From Gemmatimonadota bacterium (GTDB taxonomy: Bacteria; Gemmatimonadota; Gemmatimonadetes; Gemmatimonadales; GWC2-71-9): a DNA stretch of 47,800 nucleotides. The stretch covers positions 1 through 47,800 of the forward strand of contig JAJCZW010000150.1 of the NCBI GenBank assembly GCA_029262155.1, in the 5' to 3' direction. Position numbers and translations under genes: made by a program. Positions 17,295-25,773 of the stretch are shown piece by piece (position 1 is the stretch's first letter; each line of letters starts with the position of its first letter). The notes under the pieces were generated by a model. The model worked only from the letters and a program-made list of their open reading frames with translations, made no database searches and had not been told where the DNA came from.

Positions 17295-18563
17295 CTACTC
17301 TCCTCGCTTCCCAAAGGTCACGCGGGTTGTCTTCTCCACCCCGTCGCGGCGGTAGGCCAAGTCCACCGTCTCTTGCGGTTTGTAGGCTCGGAGCGCCACC
17401 GTCATCGCCATCAGGTCGGGCACGTCATGCTCGCCGATCCGCACAATGACGTCACCCTTTTGCAGCCCGGCCTTCTCGGCCGGACTCCCCGACCGGACAC
17501 CGGTAATCCGGACACCACCCGGGTTGTCGGTCATGTCGGGGATGCTGCCCAGATAGGCGCCATACCCGGAGGAACTCGAACCGGAGGATGCCACCGGCTG
17601 TGGCGGTGGGAGATCGATCACCGCGAGACGGTTGGGTCGGTCGGCGATGGTGCGGGCGATGGCACTCGCGTAGTCGGCCACACGGACCAGGCCGTCGATA
17701 TTGATCTTCTCCCAATCGTCGGACGGGCGATGGTAGTCCTCGTGGAGATCGGTGAAGAGATGTAACACAGGGATATGCTCTGCATAAAACGATGCGTGGT
17801 CAGATGGACCGTACCCATCGCCTTGGGCGTGAAGATCGAACCCAAAGGAGAGGTTCACCGAATCCACGATCGCCCGAAGCGCCTTCGCCGTCTCGACCCC
17901 GTAGACGATCAACCGATCATCACGCAATCGACCTACCATATCGAGATTGATCATGGTCACCGCCTGGGTCAGTGGGAGCACCGGCGATTTGACGTACATC
18001 CCCGAACCCAGGACACCCTCTTCTTCACCACTAAAGGCGATAAACAGCACCGACCGGGCCGGACGCTGTTCAACCAACCGTCGGGCGATCTCGAACAGGG
18101 CGACAGTCCCCGAAGCGTTGTCATCGGCCCCATTGTGGATCGCCTTCGATTCGGGGTCGAGGCTGCCGCCAGCTTCCCCATGTCCCAGATGATCATAATG
18201 GGCGCCAACGATGACGTACTGTTCTCGTAGGGCCGGATCGGTTCCTTCGATCCAACCCAACACATTCCGACCGATCGCCCCACCGAGCCCGGTCCCGTGA
18301 GCAGCGGGCGCAGAACGAGACACCTGGAACTCAGCGAAACGGTGACCCTGAACCGGCGCCAGACCTAAGGCTTCGAAACGTCGGGCGATATAGGCCGCAG
18401 CGGAGTCCGCGCCCGCCGAGCCGAGCAAACGACCTTCCAACTGATCGGAGGCGAGGTACCGCATGTCGTCCCGAACGGTGGCGGATTGAGCGAATGACTC
18501 CCGACCCATGAAGACAGCGGGCGCCAGGAGAAGGATGACACGGGTGAGTGACTGGACGTTCAT
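17295..18563 (-). CDS. Exported M28-family zinc aminopeptidase with C-terminal PDZ domain
   Basis: 422 residues. Signal peptide about 1-25 (cut after SFAQ), then the M28 catalytic domain. The zinc ligands are visible: His in GAHYDHLG, Asp in NGADDNASG, Glu pair in SGEEEG, Asp in INLDMVGR and His in DYHRPSDD. A Ser/Gly-rich linker leads to a PDZ domain (about 330-420). It should release N-terminal amino acids from peptides in the periplasm or outside. I chose the ATG at 18563 because an AGGTAGG element and the signal peptide fit; a longer frame reaches 18602. The promoter is at 18611-18639. Confidence 0.93.
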   Translation of the reverse strand: MNVQSLTRVILLLAPAVFMGRESFAQSATVRDDMRYLASDQLEGRLLGSAGADSAAAYIARRFEALGLAPVQGHRFAEFQVSRSAPAAHGTGLGGAIGRNVLGWIEGTDPALREQYVIVGAHYDHLGHGEAGGSLDPESKAIHNGADDNASGTVALFEIARRLVEQRPARSVLFIAFSGEEEGVLGSGMYVKSPVLPLTQAVTMINLDMVGRLRDDRLIVYGVETAKALRAIVDSVNLSFGFDLHAQGDGYGPSDHASFYAEHIPVLHLFTDLHEDYHRPSDDWEKINIDGLVRVADYASAIARTIADRPNRLAVIDLPPPQPVASSGSSSSGYGAYLGSIPDMTDNPGGVRITGVRSGSPAEKAGLQKGDVIVRIGEHDVPDLMAMTVALRAYKPQETVDLAYRRDGVEKTTRVTFGKRGE

Positions 18564-18610
18564 GAGAGCACCTACCTGAATACGGTGAGCGAAGCGATCC
18601 AACTCCCCGG

Positions 18611-18639
18611 ATTCTACACTGACCAGCGACTCCAGTCAG
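18611..18639 (-). promoter_or_regulatory. Sigma-70-like promoter for the M28/GAF genes
   Basis: On the minus strand CTGACT (18634-18639) and TAGAAT (18611-18616) are 17 bases apart. The predicted start of transcription is about 40 bases before the M28 ATG at 18563, a sensible leader length. Confidence 0.5.
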
Positions 18640-18774
18640 CGTCCCCGTCGGAATCCTCGGTTGCCCCACCGCTGGCTTATCTTCCTTCGTGAAGTTGCAA
18701 TCTTTGATACCGCCGGCTGCGGCCGGCCGAGGTAGGGGTTTCTTCTCGACCAGACGGGTACGAAGGACACGGAT

Positions 18775-19470
18775 ATGCCGGACACCCCCATAGATGAACG
18801 GAGATTCACCGAACGCGAGGTCCGGGAGATCCTGAAACGGGCCGTAGAAAAGGTCCCATCACGCGCTCTGACGAATTCCGAAGGGCTTTCGCTCGCGGCG
18901 CTCCAGGCGATCGGGGAAGAGGTAGGCATCGATCCGGCTCGGATTGAGGGTGCGGCCCGATCCCTTGTCCATGGCAGTGGGCGCGACACAAACACGCTTC
19001 TTGGGGCTCCGAGGATCCTCCATGTTGAAAGGAAGGTCGCTGGGACGTTGACTCCAGACGACACCGCCGACATCCTCTCGCGGATCCGTCGGATCATGGG
19101 CCGTCGAGGCGAGGCGAACGAGATCCACGGAACGCTGGAGTGGACCGCCACGGGGGAGTCCGGCGAACGATCCGTCACACTTTCCTCACGCGACGGTACA
19201 ACCACTATTCAGAGTTCCGCCAACTTGACCAGCGCAGCCCTCGGCATCTACCTCCCAGCGGGGATGATGGGATTTATCGCTTCGTTTGCCGGTCTCGCCA
19301 AGTTCATCAAGAGCGGCACCGAGTTTGGACTTGTGCTGGCCCTGGTCACCCTGCCGGTCCTCTGGCCAGTTCTCCGGTCGATTTTCCGCAGAATTTCGAG
19401 ATCCGAAGCGGCCAAAGCGCAACAGATGGTCGAGGAGTTGGCCAACCTGATCGAGAGACGCGGTAGATGA
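18775..19470 (+). CDS. Two-helix membrane protein of unknown function, first gene of the ECF transporter operon
   Basis: 231 residues. The soluble N-terminal part (1-145) opens with RRFTEREVREILKRAVEK, a helical motif I have the impression recurs in this type of genome. Two membrane helices (about 155-175 and 182-202) and a charged tail follow. An AAGGA element lies eight bases before the ATG. Its stop overlaps the start of the S-component gene by ATGA (19467-19470), so it belongs to the transporter operon and may regulate or assist the transporter. No catalytic motif is visible and the family is unknown to me. Confidence 0.75.
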   Translation: MPDTPIDERRFTEREVREILKRAVEKVPSRALTNSEGLSLAALQAIGEEVGIDPARIEGAARSLVHGSGRDTNTLLGAPRILHVERKVAGTLTPDDTADILSRIRRIMGRRGEANEIHGTLEWTATGESGERSVTLSSRDGTTTIQSSANLTSAALGIYLPAGMMGFIASFAGLAKFIKSGTEFGLVLALVTLPVLWPVLRSIFRRISRSEAAKAQQMVEELANLIERRGR

Positions 19471-20081
19471 CTATGGGCAGCGCCCACTCCGTTCGGCCCG
19501 CCGGCCTAACTCCTCGACATCTCGCCCTCATTCCAGCAACTGTCGCGATCAACCTGGTCATCGGAAGATTGGTAGCCGAAATCGGCCTCCCGGTTTATCT
19601 CGACACCGTGGGAACGATGCTCGCTTCGGCGTTGGGAGGGCTTGGAGTCGGCATCGCAACCGGCCTCCTGAGCCAGCTTCTCGCCGGGCTCCTTTCTGGG
19701 TATCAATGGCTCGCGTTCGCCCCCATTCAGATCATCATTGCCGTTGCGGCCTGGGCTGCAGCACGACATGCCGGATTTCGCCATCTTCGAATGGCGGTGT
19801 TGTGGGGTATCGCCACTGGTATCGCTGCCGGTCTCCTTTCGGCAGTTATCTCCTATCTCCTCTTTAAGGGTGTAACTGCGACTGGCGTCACCGCGCTCGT
19901 ATCGGTATTCCAGGGATTTGGACTGTCTCTCGACCGCGCAGTACTCGGCGCAAGCCTCAGCACGGACCTCGCCGATAAGGCCTTGTCTTTTGCCCTCGTG
20001 GGTTGGCTTCTCCGGTCACTCCCACGCCGGATGCGAGCGCGCTTTCCACTTGCGACTCGCGCGGTCGGCATCTCCTCATGA
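19467..20081 (+). CDS. ECF transporter S component (substrate-binding membrane protein)
   Basis: 204 residues, strongly hydrophobic, with about six membrane helices. The N-terminal INLVIGRLVAEIGLPVYLDT and GTMLASALGGLGVGIATG stretches are typical of S components, which bind a vitamin or cofactor precursor. The overall pattern reminds me of putative S components of unknown specificity such as the CD3073 group. It overlaps its upstream neighbour and the T component by ATGA. No riboswitch was recognised upstream, so the substrate cannot be named. Confidence 0.82.
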   Translation: MTMGSAHSVRPAGLTPRHLALIPATVAINLVIGRLVAEIGLPVYLDTVGTMLASALGGLGVGIATGLLSQLLAGLLSGYQWLAFAPIQIIIAVAAWAAARHAGFRHLRMAVLWGIATGIAAGLLSAVISYLLFKGVTATGVTALVSVFQGFGLSLDRAVLGASLSTDLADKALSFALVGWLLRSLPRRMRARFPLATRAVGISS

Positions 20082-20827
20082 CGCAGGCTGGGCTGCTACA
20101 TCACGCTCACCCGTACACCGTCCCCACTCTCACCCTCACCACCGCCCTCCTTGCCATCCTGCTGCCGGCACCTTTTGGATCAGTGTTCCTCTATGCTGGG
20201 GTGATCGGAGTCGTCCTGCTCGGCGGGGCTCCCTTGGCGGCGCTTCACGCTCTCTGGATCGCCGCACCACTCTGGTTCTTCCTCATCCTCATCCTGGCCG
20301 TTCAAGGTGACCCCGGCCCGGACCCCTTCGCGTTGCTCGGCCTGACGTTCAGTCGAGCAGGGCTCCGCGCTGGCATCGCGCAAGGAGCCCGGCTCGGCGC
20401 CATCATCACCATGACCCTCGCGATGGTGCAAACCCTCACCCCATCTCGCCTGCTTGATTCTGTCGCAGCCGGGGGTGGCCGCCGGCGGTACCTCACGGCC
20501 TTTCTCGCGGTCTCGACGCTCCATACGATCCACCGGTTTCGGCAGCGTGCCAGCGCCATCGTGGCGGCCCAGCGATCCCGCGGCCTTCGGCTCCGGGGGT
20601 CCCCCGTGACGCGCGTGCGTGCGCTGGGCCCCCTCATCGGCCCCCTGCTGCTCGCAGCGTTGATTGAGGTCGACGACCGGGCGGTGGCTCTGGAGACTCG
20701 TGGCGCCACCTCATCCCGCGTGCGGACACCGCTCGATCCACCGCACGACTCTCTGGCCGACCGGTGGATCAGACTCCTCGCCCTCCTCAGCGTCGTTCTG
20801 CTGTTCTTCTGGCGGATCTTCCGATGA
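20078..20827 (+). CDS. ECF transporter transmembrane (T) component
   Basis: 249 residues, with four or five membrane helices in the first half and near the C-terminus. The two coupling-helix motifs of EcfT are recognisable as SRG (167-169, in AQRSRGLR) and TRG (207-209, in LETRGAT), variants of the usual ARG. It would connect the S component to the two ATPases. The ATG at 20078 shares ATGA with the S-gene stop, and its stop overlaps the first ATPase gene. Confidence 0.88.
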   Translation: MTQAGLLHHAHPYTVPTLTLTTALLAILLPAPFGSVFLYAGVIGVVLLGGAPLAALHALWIAAPLWFFLILILAVQGDPGPDPFALLGLTFSRAGLRAGIAQGARLGAIITMTLAMVQTLTPSRLLDSVAAGGGRRRYLTAFLAVSTLHTIHRFRQRASAIVAAQRSRGLRLRGSPVTRVRALGPLIGPLLLAALIEVDDRAVALETRGATSSRVRTPLDPPHDSLADRWIRLLALLSVVLLFFWRIFR

Positions 20828-21660
20828 AGACCATCTGTTTCGACGCGGTTACCTATCGCTACCCTGATGCGCCAGCACCAGCCATTCGCGGAATAACATT
20901 TGATCTTGAGCCGGGTGAACTGTCCTGGTTCTTTGGTGCGTCCGGTGCCGGGGCCAGCACGATCCTCGCCCTGATCGCCGGGGTGGCCCCTCGCCACCTT
21001 GGGGGCGTCGTCGCCGGACGGATTCGAACCTTAGGGGTCGACCCCGCATCCTCCGATCACACTCACGGGCGCACCGCTTTCCTCCTCCCTGAACCAAGAG
21101 TCCAACTCTCAGGGGTGGCAGCCAACGTGTGGGAAGAGGTCGCCTATACTCCCGCGAATCTCGGATGGGCTCCCAGCCGCATTCGTCAGCAGGTGGACGA
21201 CGTGCTGGTTCGGATGGACCTCGTTGCGCTGACCTATCGTGACCCTGCCACCCTCAGTGGTGGAGAGACGCAACGTGTGGTCCTCGCCGCTTTGGCAGCG
21301 ACCCAACCCGATCTCTGGCTTCTCGACGAGCCCACCACCGCACTCGATGGCGCAGGCCGCGCACAGCTCGCCTCCCTTCTACGATACGAAGCCCAGCGGG
21401 GGGCAGCAGTCATTATAGCCAGCGAGGACGCCGACCTCTTCTGTACCCTAGCCGACCGTTGTCTCCTGCTGCACCGCGGACGGGTCCTTGCCGACGGACC
21501 CCCAAAGAGCATTCTCCAGAGCGAGCAAGTGTGGGAATGTGGAGCCGGAAGCACCTCGGTCGCCACGCTGGCCCGGGAGGTCCGCTACCATCCCCCGCAC
21601 ACCCGACCCAACACCACCCCGGTGACCGAAGCCGAGGCACTCGCAGTGTGGCGTCGATGA
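20824..21660 (+). CDS. ECF transporter ATPase subunit with degenerate Walker A and H-loop
   Basis: 278 residues with the ABC ATPase fold. The P-loop reads GASGAGAST (38-46): Ala44 replaces the ATP-binding Lys (codon GCC). The Q-loop Gln is replaced (LPEPRVQ, about 88-94) and the switch His is Glu201 (ASED). By contrast the signature LSGGE (144-148) and Walker B LLDEP (166-170) are intact. The frame is open and the rest is well conserved, so it is not a decayed gene. It probably pairs with the ATPase encoded next, giving its signature motif to the partner's ATP site. ATGA overlaps join it to both neighbours. Confidence 0.88.
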   Translation: MKTICFDAVTYRYPDAPAPAIRGITFDLEPGELSWFFGASGAGASTILALIAGVAPRHLGGVVAGRIRTLGVDPASSDHTHGRTAFLLPEPRVQLSGVAANVWEEVAYTPANLGWAPSRIRQQVDDVLVRMDLVALTYRDPATLSGGETQRVVLAALAATQPDLWLLDEPTTALDGAGRAQLASLLRYEAQRGAAVIIASEDADLFCTLADRCLLLHRGRVLADGPPKSILQSEQVWECGAGSTSVATLAREVRYHPPHTRPNTTPVTEAEALAVWRR

Positions 21661-22469
21661 CCAATGCGGCGCTCGCCTTCCGGAATGTGTCCTTCGGGTA
21701 CACCCGACACACCCCGCTGTTACAGGATCTTTCGTTCACGATTGCGGCAGGAGAAGCTGTCGGACTGATCGGACCGAACGGGGCCGGTAAAACGACCATC
21801 ACACGTCTTGCGATGGCCCTGCTCCAGCCTTCGCAGGGAGTCGTTACCACGGTGGGTCAAGAGACCCGGGACCGGGTACCTGAGCAATTTGCAAAGGACG
21901 TGGGATATCTCTTCCAGCATCCTGAGTCGCAGCTCTTCGCTCGAACGGTCGTGGCGGAGGTCGGCTTTGGGCTCCGGCAGCTCGGTATCCCCGAGCAAGA
22001 GTGTGCCGCCAGGATCCAGTCCATCTTGGAGCTGGTGGGGCTCGACGATGTCGCCTCCGAGCACCCCTATGACTTGCCAGTCCCACTGCGACGCATGGTG
22101 GCGTTCGCAACGGCTCTCGTGTCGAAACCGACCCTACTGATTCTCGACGAACCATCGGCGGGACTCGACCGCCATCTCCGTGGCGTGGTCCATCGGGTTC
22201 TCCGAGACCACGTCGGTGGTGGAGGAAGTATTCTCGCCGTCACCCACGACCCTCTCTTTGCCGCCGAGGTGCTCCATCGGGTCCTTCCGCTGAGGTCGGG
22301 GCATCTCAGTTCGTCGCAGCCGATTGCGTCATTGTGGGCCGATCAAGCGACCCTTCAGATGACGCACCCGCTGGCGGGAATCGTCCGGGAACTGGCTTTG
22401 GATCCGCCGGATTGGCGGCTCCCCACCCTGGCGACCGCCGTCGAGCAGTTTGTGCACAGATCTTGCTAA
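21657..22469 (+). CDS. ECF transporter ATPase subunit with degenerate signature motif
   Basis: 270 residues. Walker A (GPNGAGKTT, Lys45), the Q-loop (FQHPESQLF, Gln87), Walker B (LLILDEPSAGLD, Glu165) and the switch His (VTHD, His197) are intact. The signature that should read LSGGQ is LPVPL (140-144). Its own ATP-binding half is therefore complete, but it cannot serve the partner's half normally. With the preceding subunit it should make a dimer with one working ATP site. The ATG at 21657 overlaps the previous stop by ATGA. Confidence 0.9.
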   Translation: MTNAALAFRNVSFGYTRHTPLLQDLSFTIAAGEAVGLIGPNGAGKTTITRLAMALLQPSQGVVTTVGQETRDRVPEQFAKDVGYLFQHPESQLFARTVVAEVGFGLRQLGIPEQECAARIQSILELVGLDDVASEHPYDLPVPLRRMVAFATALVSKPTLLILDEPSAGLDRHLRGVVHRVLRDHVGGGGSILAVTHDPLFAAEVLHRVLPLRSGHLSSSQPIASLWADQATLQMTHPLAGIVRELALDPPDWRLPTLATAVEQFVHRSC

Positions 22470-22479
22470 GTTACAGCCT

Positions 22480-23919
22480 ATGGGAATGACACCGCTTGCC
22501 GTCGCGGATTTGGCCCTCTTGGTCCATCTAGTCCGCCATGATGTCGATAACAAGGTCGCACAGAGAACGGTTGCCAATCGGCTATGCGCGTATCTCGCCG
22601 ACAGTGGGCTCGCGGTAGAAGCGCAAGTTGGGGCGCTCTGGGTCAATGGCGAGATCATCCATCCGGATACACCCGGCGCCACGGCACTCACCGACTCCAT
22701 GTTGGTGCACGATGTTGGGCGATTAGAGTTCCCACCCAACACGACAGCCGCCACCGTTCTCTCCCTTGCCGATTCGCTCGGCGTCCCTCCAGGCACATAC
22801 TCGACCTTTAGCGCCTTGCTGCACACCTTGGATCCAGTCGTACAGCAGGCCATTCGGATTGAATCGAGTGCAGCAGGAATCGTCGTGCACGAACCGGAGG
22901 ATAAACCACTACTCCAAACTCCGAGAGACGTCTCCACCGCAGATGCCGAGATGCTGGGTGGTGTAATCCTCCCAGACACGAACCTCCCGGAATTCAGGAA
23001 ACCGCTTGAAGAGCTTGTTGAGCGGGGTCGCCTGGCAACCTCCACAGAGAACTGGGATGAGGCCCTCACGATCGGGCTCGGCATCGTCGATCTCTTGGTA
23101 GCGGCCCCGACCCAACCGTTCCGTCAGAGCTGCCGACTGGCCCTTCGACGCCTTATCACGGGACCGGCACTTGATGCCGTGGCGCGGGCCACCGGAGTGG
23201 GGTCCCATCGGCGTGAGGCGACCACACTTCTTCGGCATGTCGGCGGAGACGCCACAGAGGTGTTGATGGACCTGTTGGTCCAGACCGAGGGTATGACTGA
23301 ACGGCGGGGATACTACAGTGCACTGACCAGCATGACCGAAAACGCCGGAATCATCATCCACCATCTCCACCACGACACCTGGTATGTGGTACGAAACGCA
23401 GCCGATTTGTGTGGAGACATGGACCTGGTCGAAGCGATTCCGGAGCTGGCCCGACGGGCACACCACGAGGACGAGCGGGTTCGCCGGGCGATTGCTGGGG
23501 CTTTGGCCAAACTCGGGACCTCCGGTGCGATGGAGCCCATACGCAATATACTGCGCGACGCCTCGGCCTCGGTGAGACTCGAAGCGCTCATGCACCTCGA
23601 TGGACGACGCCGGGGGCGGGCCCTGGCCATGATTCTGGCCGCCCTCCTCGAACGCGAAGAGCATCCGGATGTTCGTCGGGAGATGTTGCGGGCGCTCGGC
23701 CGTATTGGCACCACCGATGCGGTGCAAGCCATCCTCCGGGCGGCCCAACCGGAGGCGAAACTCTTCCGGGGACGACAGCGCGGAGAGCGACTCGCAGCGA
23801 TTGAGGCCCTCACCCTCGCAGGAGGGGCCGCTGCCCCCGCCCTGCGCGGGCTCCTCGACGATAGTGACTCGAAGGTCCGGAAGGCAGTCGAGCACGCCCT
23901 AACAGTTGTCTCAGACTAA
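22480..23919 (+). CDS. Cytoplasmic HEAT-repeat protein
   Basis: 479 residues, no signal peptide or membrane helix. The first third is of unknown fold (about 1-190). The rest is alpha-helical and contains several HEAT-like repeats, clearest from about 310 to 475 (RRAIAGALAKLG, REMLRALGRIG, ERLAAIEALTLAGG, KVRKAVEHAL). HEAT arrays bind partner proteins. It starts ten bases after the ECF ATPase stop, so it may be co-transcribed, but a link to transport is not shown. The ribosome site is weak; the ATG at 22486 is an alternative start. Confidence 0.82.
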   Translation: MGMTPLAVADLALLVHLVRHDVDNKVAQRTVANRLCAYLADSGLAVEAQVGALWVNGEIIHPDTPGATALTDSMLVHDVGRLEFPPNTTAATVLSLADSLGVPPGTYSTFSALLHTLDPVVQQAIRIESSAAGIVVHEPEDKPLLQTPRDVSTADAEMLGGVILPDTNLPEFRKPLEELVERGRLATSTENWDEALTIGLGIVDLLVAAPTQPFRQSCRLALRRLITGPALDAVARATGVGSHRREATTLLRHVGGDATEVLMDLLVQTEGMTERRGYYSALTSMTENAGIIIHHLHHDTWYVVRNAADLCGDMDLVEAIPELARRAHHEDERVRRAIAGALAKLGTSGAMEPIRNILRDASASVRLEALMHLDGRRRGRALAMILAALLEREEHPDVRREMLRALGRIGTTDAVQAILRAAQPEAKLFRGRQRGERLAAIEALTLAGGAAAPALRGLLDDSDSKVRKAVEHALTVVSD

Positions 23920-23926
23920 CGGCACA

Positions 23927-24997
23927 CTATCTCGGAATAAAATCATGTGTGGACGTGACCCGCCGAGCAAAGGCAGCGAAGAGCCGCGCGGTGAGGACGA
24001 GGTCTTCCAGGGCTACCATTTCATTCGGGCTATGCATGTACCGGTTCGGCACCGAGACGAGCCCCGTCGGAATGCCCGCCGACGACGTGAAGATCGCGTC
24101 GGCGTCGGTGCCCGTCGCCCGTGGGGCCGCTTGGATCGTATAGGGAATCGATTCTGACTCCGCCACCTCGATCAGCAGGTCGAACACCGGGCCATTCACC
24201 GCCGCCCCGCGACTCAGCACAGGGCCACCACCAAGTGCGATCTTGGCTTGCCGTTTCTTGGCCCCACCCGGATGATCCGACGCATGGGTCACATCCACCA
24301 CCAGCGCGACGGACGGGACCATCCCCGTTGCCGAGGTCCGCGCTCCCCCGCCGGTGTAGCTGATTTCCTCTTGGGTGGTCGCCACCGCCGTTACAGCCGC
24401 CGTCGGAGGATCGGTCGTCAAGAGCCGAAGGGCTTCCAGCACCACAAAAGCCCCTATCCGGTTATCGAGGCAACGGCTCACCAATCGACCGTTGGGGAAA
24501 TCGATCGCACCACCTGCAAGAACCGCCGGATCACCGACCCGGATGAGTGTGAGCGCCTCCTCCCGTGACGAGGCACCGATATCGATCCAAAGATCTTTGG
24601 GTTTGGACACCTTCGTCCTATCATCCGGTTCCATCTGGTGGATCGCTTTTTTCCCGATGACCCCGGGGACCAACCCCTCCCGACCCAGAATCGTGACTCG
24701 CTGCCCAACGAAAACCTGACTATCCCACCCGCCGATCGGATCGAACATGGCAAACCCGTCGTCGTCCACATGGATAATCATGAGCCCGATCTCATCCACA
24801 TGACCCGCAAACATGACATGGGGTCCCATCGTCGGGTTTCCCAGGGTCGCGAAGCTGTTCCCACTGACGTCCACCCGAACGTCGGCTCCCACCTGTTCGG
24901 CCTCCGTGCGCCACACTCTGGCTGGCATCGTCTCAAACCCTGAAGGACCAGGGGCATCGAGGAGGGCCTTGAGGAAAGTGACCGCTCGTTGTTCCAT
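23927..24997 (-). CDS. M42-family metallo-aminopeptidase (glutamyl aminopeptidase-like)
   Basis: 356 residues, usual M42 length. Metal and catalytic positions are visible: His and Asp in AGHVDEIG, Asp in RCLDNRIG, Glu-Glu in TQEEISYTGG, Asp in VVDVTHASD and a late His in YMHSPNEM. Members form large dodecameric tetrahedral shells that degrade peptides in the cytoplasm. The chosen ATG has a GGAG element eight bases upstream. A promoter lies at 25027-25054. It converges on the HEAT-repeat gene with only seven bases between stops. Confidence 0.93.
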   Translation of the reverse strand: MEQRAVTFLKALLDAPGPSGFETMPARVWRTEAEQVGADVRVDVSGNSFATLGNPTMGPHVMFAGHVDEIGLMIIHVDDDGFAMFDPIGGWDSQVFVGQRVTILGREGLVPGVIGKKAIHQMEPDDRTKVSKPKDLWIDIGASSREEALTLIRVGDPAVLAGGAIDFPNGRLVSRCLDNRIGAFVVLEALRLLTTDPPTAAVTAVATTQEEISYTGGGARTSATGMVPSVALVVDVTHASDHPGGAKKRQAKIALGGGPVLSRGAAVNGPVFDLLIEVAESESIPYTIQAAPRATGTDADAIFTSSAGIPTGLVSVPNRYMHSPNEMVALEDLVLTARLFAAFARRVTSTHDFIPR

Positions 24998-25026
24998 GCA
25001 GAACACTCCGGGTGAAGACACCGTAG

Positions 25027-25054
25027 GTAATATGACAGTCGGGAGACGTGCCAA
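25027..25054 (-). promoter_or_regulatory. Sigma-70-like promoter for the M42 peptidase gene
   Basis: TTGGCA (25049-25054) and TATTAC (25027-25032) on the minus strand are 16 bases apart. Transcription would begin near 25020, giving a leader of about 23 bases before the ATG at 24997. Confidence 0.5.
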
Positions 25055-25095
25055 GTGTATCCATACACCGGGCCCTGAGGCAACAGAGGAGAATT

Positions 25096-25773
25096 ATGAC
25101 CAGAGCGTGGAAGTCGATCGTTGGGATGGTGCTTATCGGCAGCGTCGCGTGCGGCGGAAGCGACCCCGGGAGTCCTCTCGTCGCGGCATTGCTTACCCAG
25201 GCCGCACCGAGCGGAAACAACCAATCCGGGTTCGCGAATCAACCGTTGCCGAGCCCTCTTCGGGCTCGTCTACTAATCAACGGCCACCCGGAGAGTGGCC
25301 GCACAATCGTATGGACCGTTAGCAGTGGCAGTGGGAGAGTGACCCCAGCGTCGTCCCTCACCGACGTCGATGGCATCACGTTCGCAACCTGGACACTGGG
25401 CGCGACAGCCGGAAACCAAACCGTCCGGGCCTCGCTCTTGGAGGACCCGACTGTCGCCGTGTCGTTTACGGCAACGTCCCTCGACGCTACTCTTTCAGCG
25501 ACGGTCTCGGTCCGCAACAACCAGTTCGTTCCGGCCACGACGGTGGTGCAGGCAGGTGGTATCGTGACCTTCACTTGGAACGAAGGAAGCATCGATCACA
25601 ACGTGCTTCCGGTGCCCCCCCAAACCGTTCCCCAAAGTCCCGCTTCACCACAGACCTTCGATGCACCCTCCAGCTATGATCAGATCTTCCCGGTCGGGGG
25701 AACCTTTGACTACTTCTGTTCGGTTCACGGGAGCCCGGGAGCGGGAATGGCAGGGACGGTAATCGTCGAATGA
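25096..25773 (+). CDS. Lipoprotein with Ig-like domain and C-terminal cupredoxin domain
   Basis: 225 residues. A signal peptide ends in a lipobox (SVAC, about residue 19). An Ig-like/Big_1-type domain follows (about 35-125, with GRTIVWTVSSGSG and DGITFATWTLG). The last 95 residues form a cupredoxin-like beta sandwich. Probable type-1 copper ligands are His in IDHNVL, Cys and His in YFCSVHG, and Met in GAGMAG. Such a protein could carry electrons or bind copper at the cell surface. AGAGGAG lies five bases before the ATG. It is joined by ATGA to the propeller lipoprotein gene. Confidence 0.85.
   Translation: MTRAWKSIVGMVLIGSVACGGSDPGSPLVAALLTQAAPSGNNQSGFANQPLPSPLRARLLINGHPESGRTIVWTVSSGSGRVTPASSLTDVDGITFATWTLGATAGNQTVRASLLEDPTVAVSFTATSLDATLSATVSVRNNQFVPATTVVQAGGIVTFTWNEGSIDHNVLPVPPQTVPQSPASPQTFDAPSSYDQIFPVGGTFDYFCSVHGSPGAGMAGTVIVE

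Noticed and set aside
20824-21660. First ECF ATPase as a pseudogene or assembly error
   Set aside because: The frame is intact, Walker B and signature are conserved, and the substitutions involve whole codons matched by the opposite defect in the partner gene.
22909-23895. Minus-strand open frame of 328 codons
   Set aside because: Shadow of the HEAT-repeat gene; no recognisable domain, and the plus-strand product has clear repeats.
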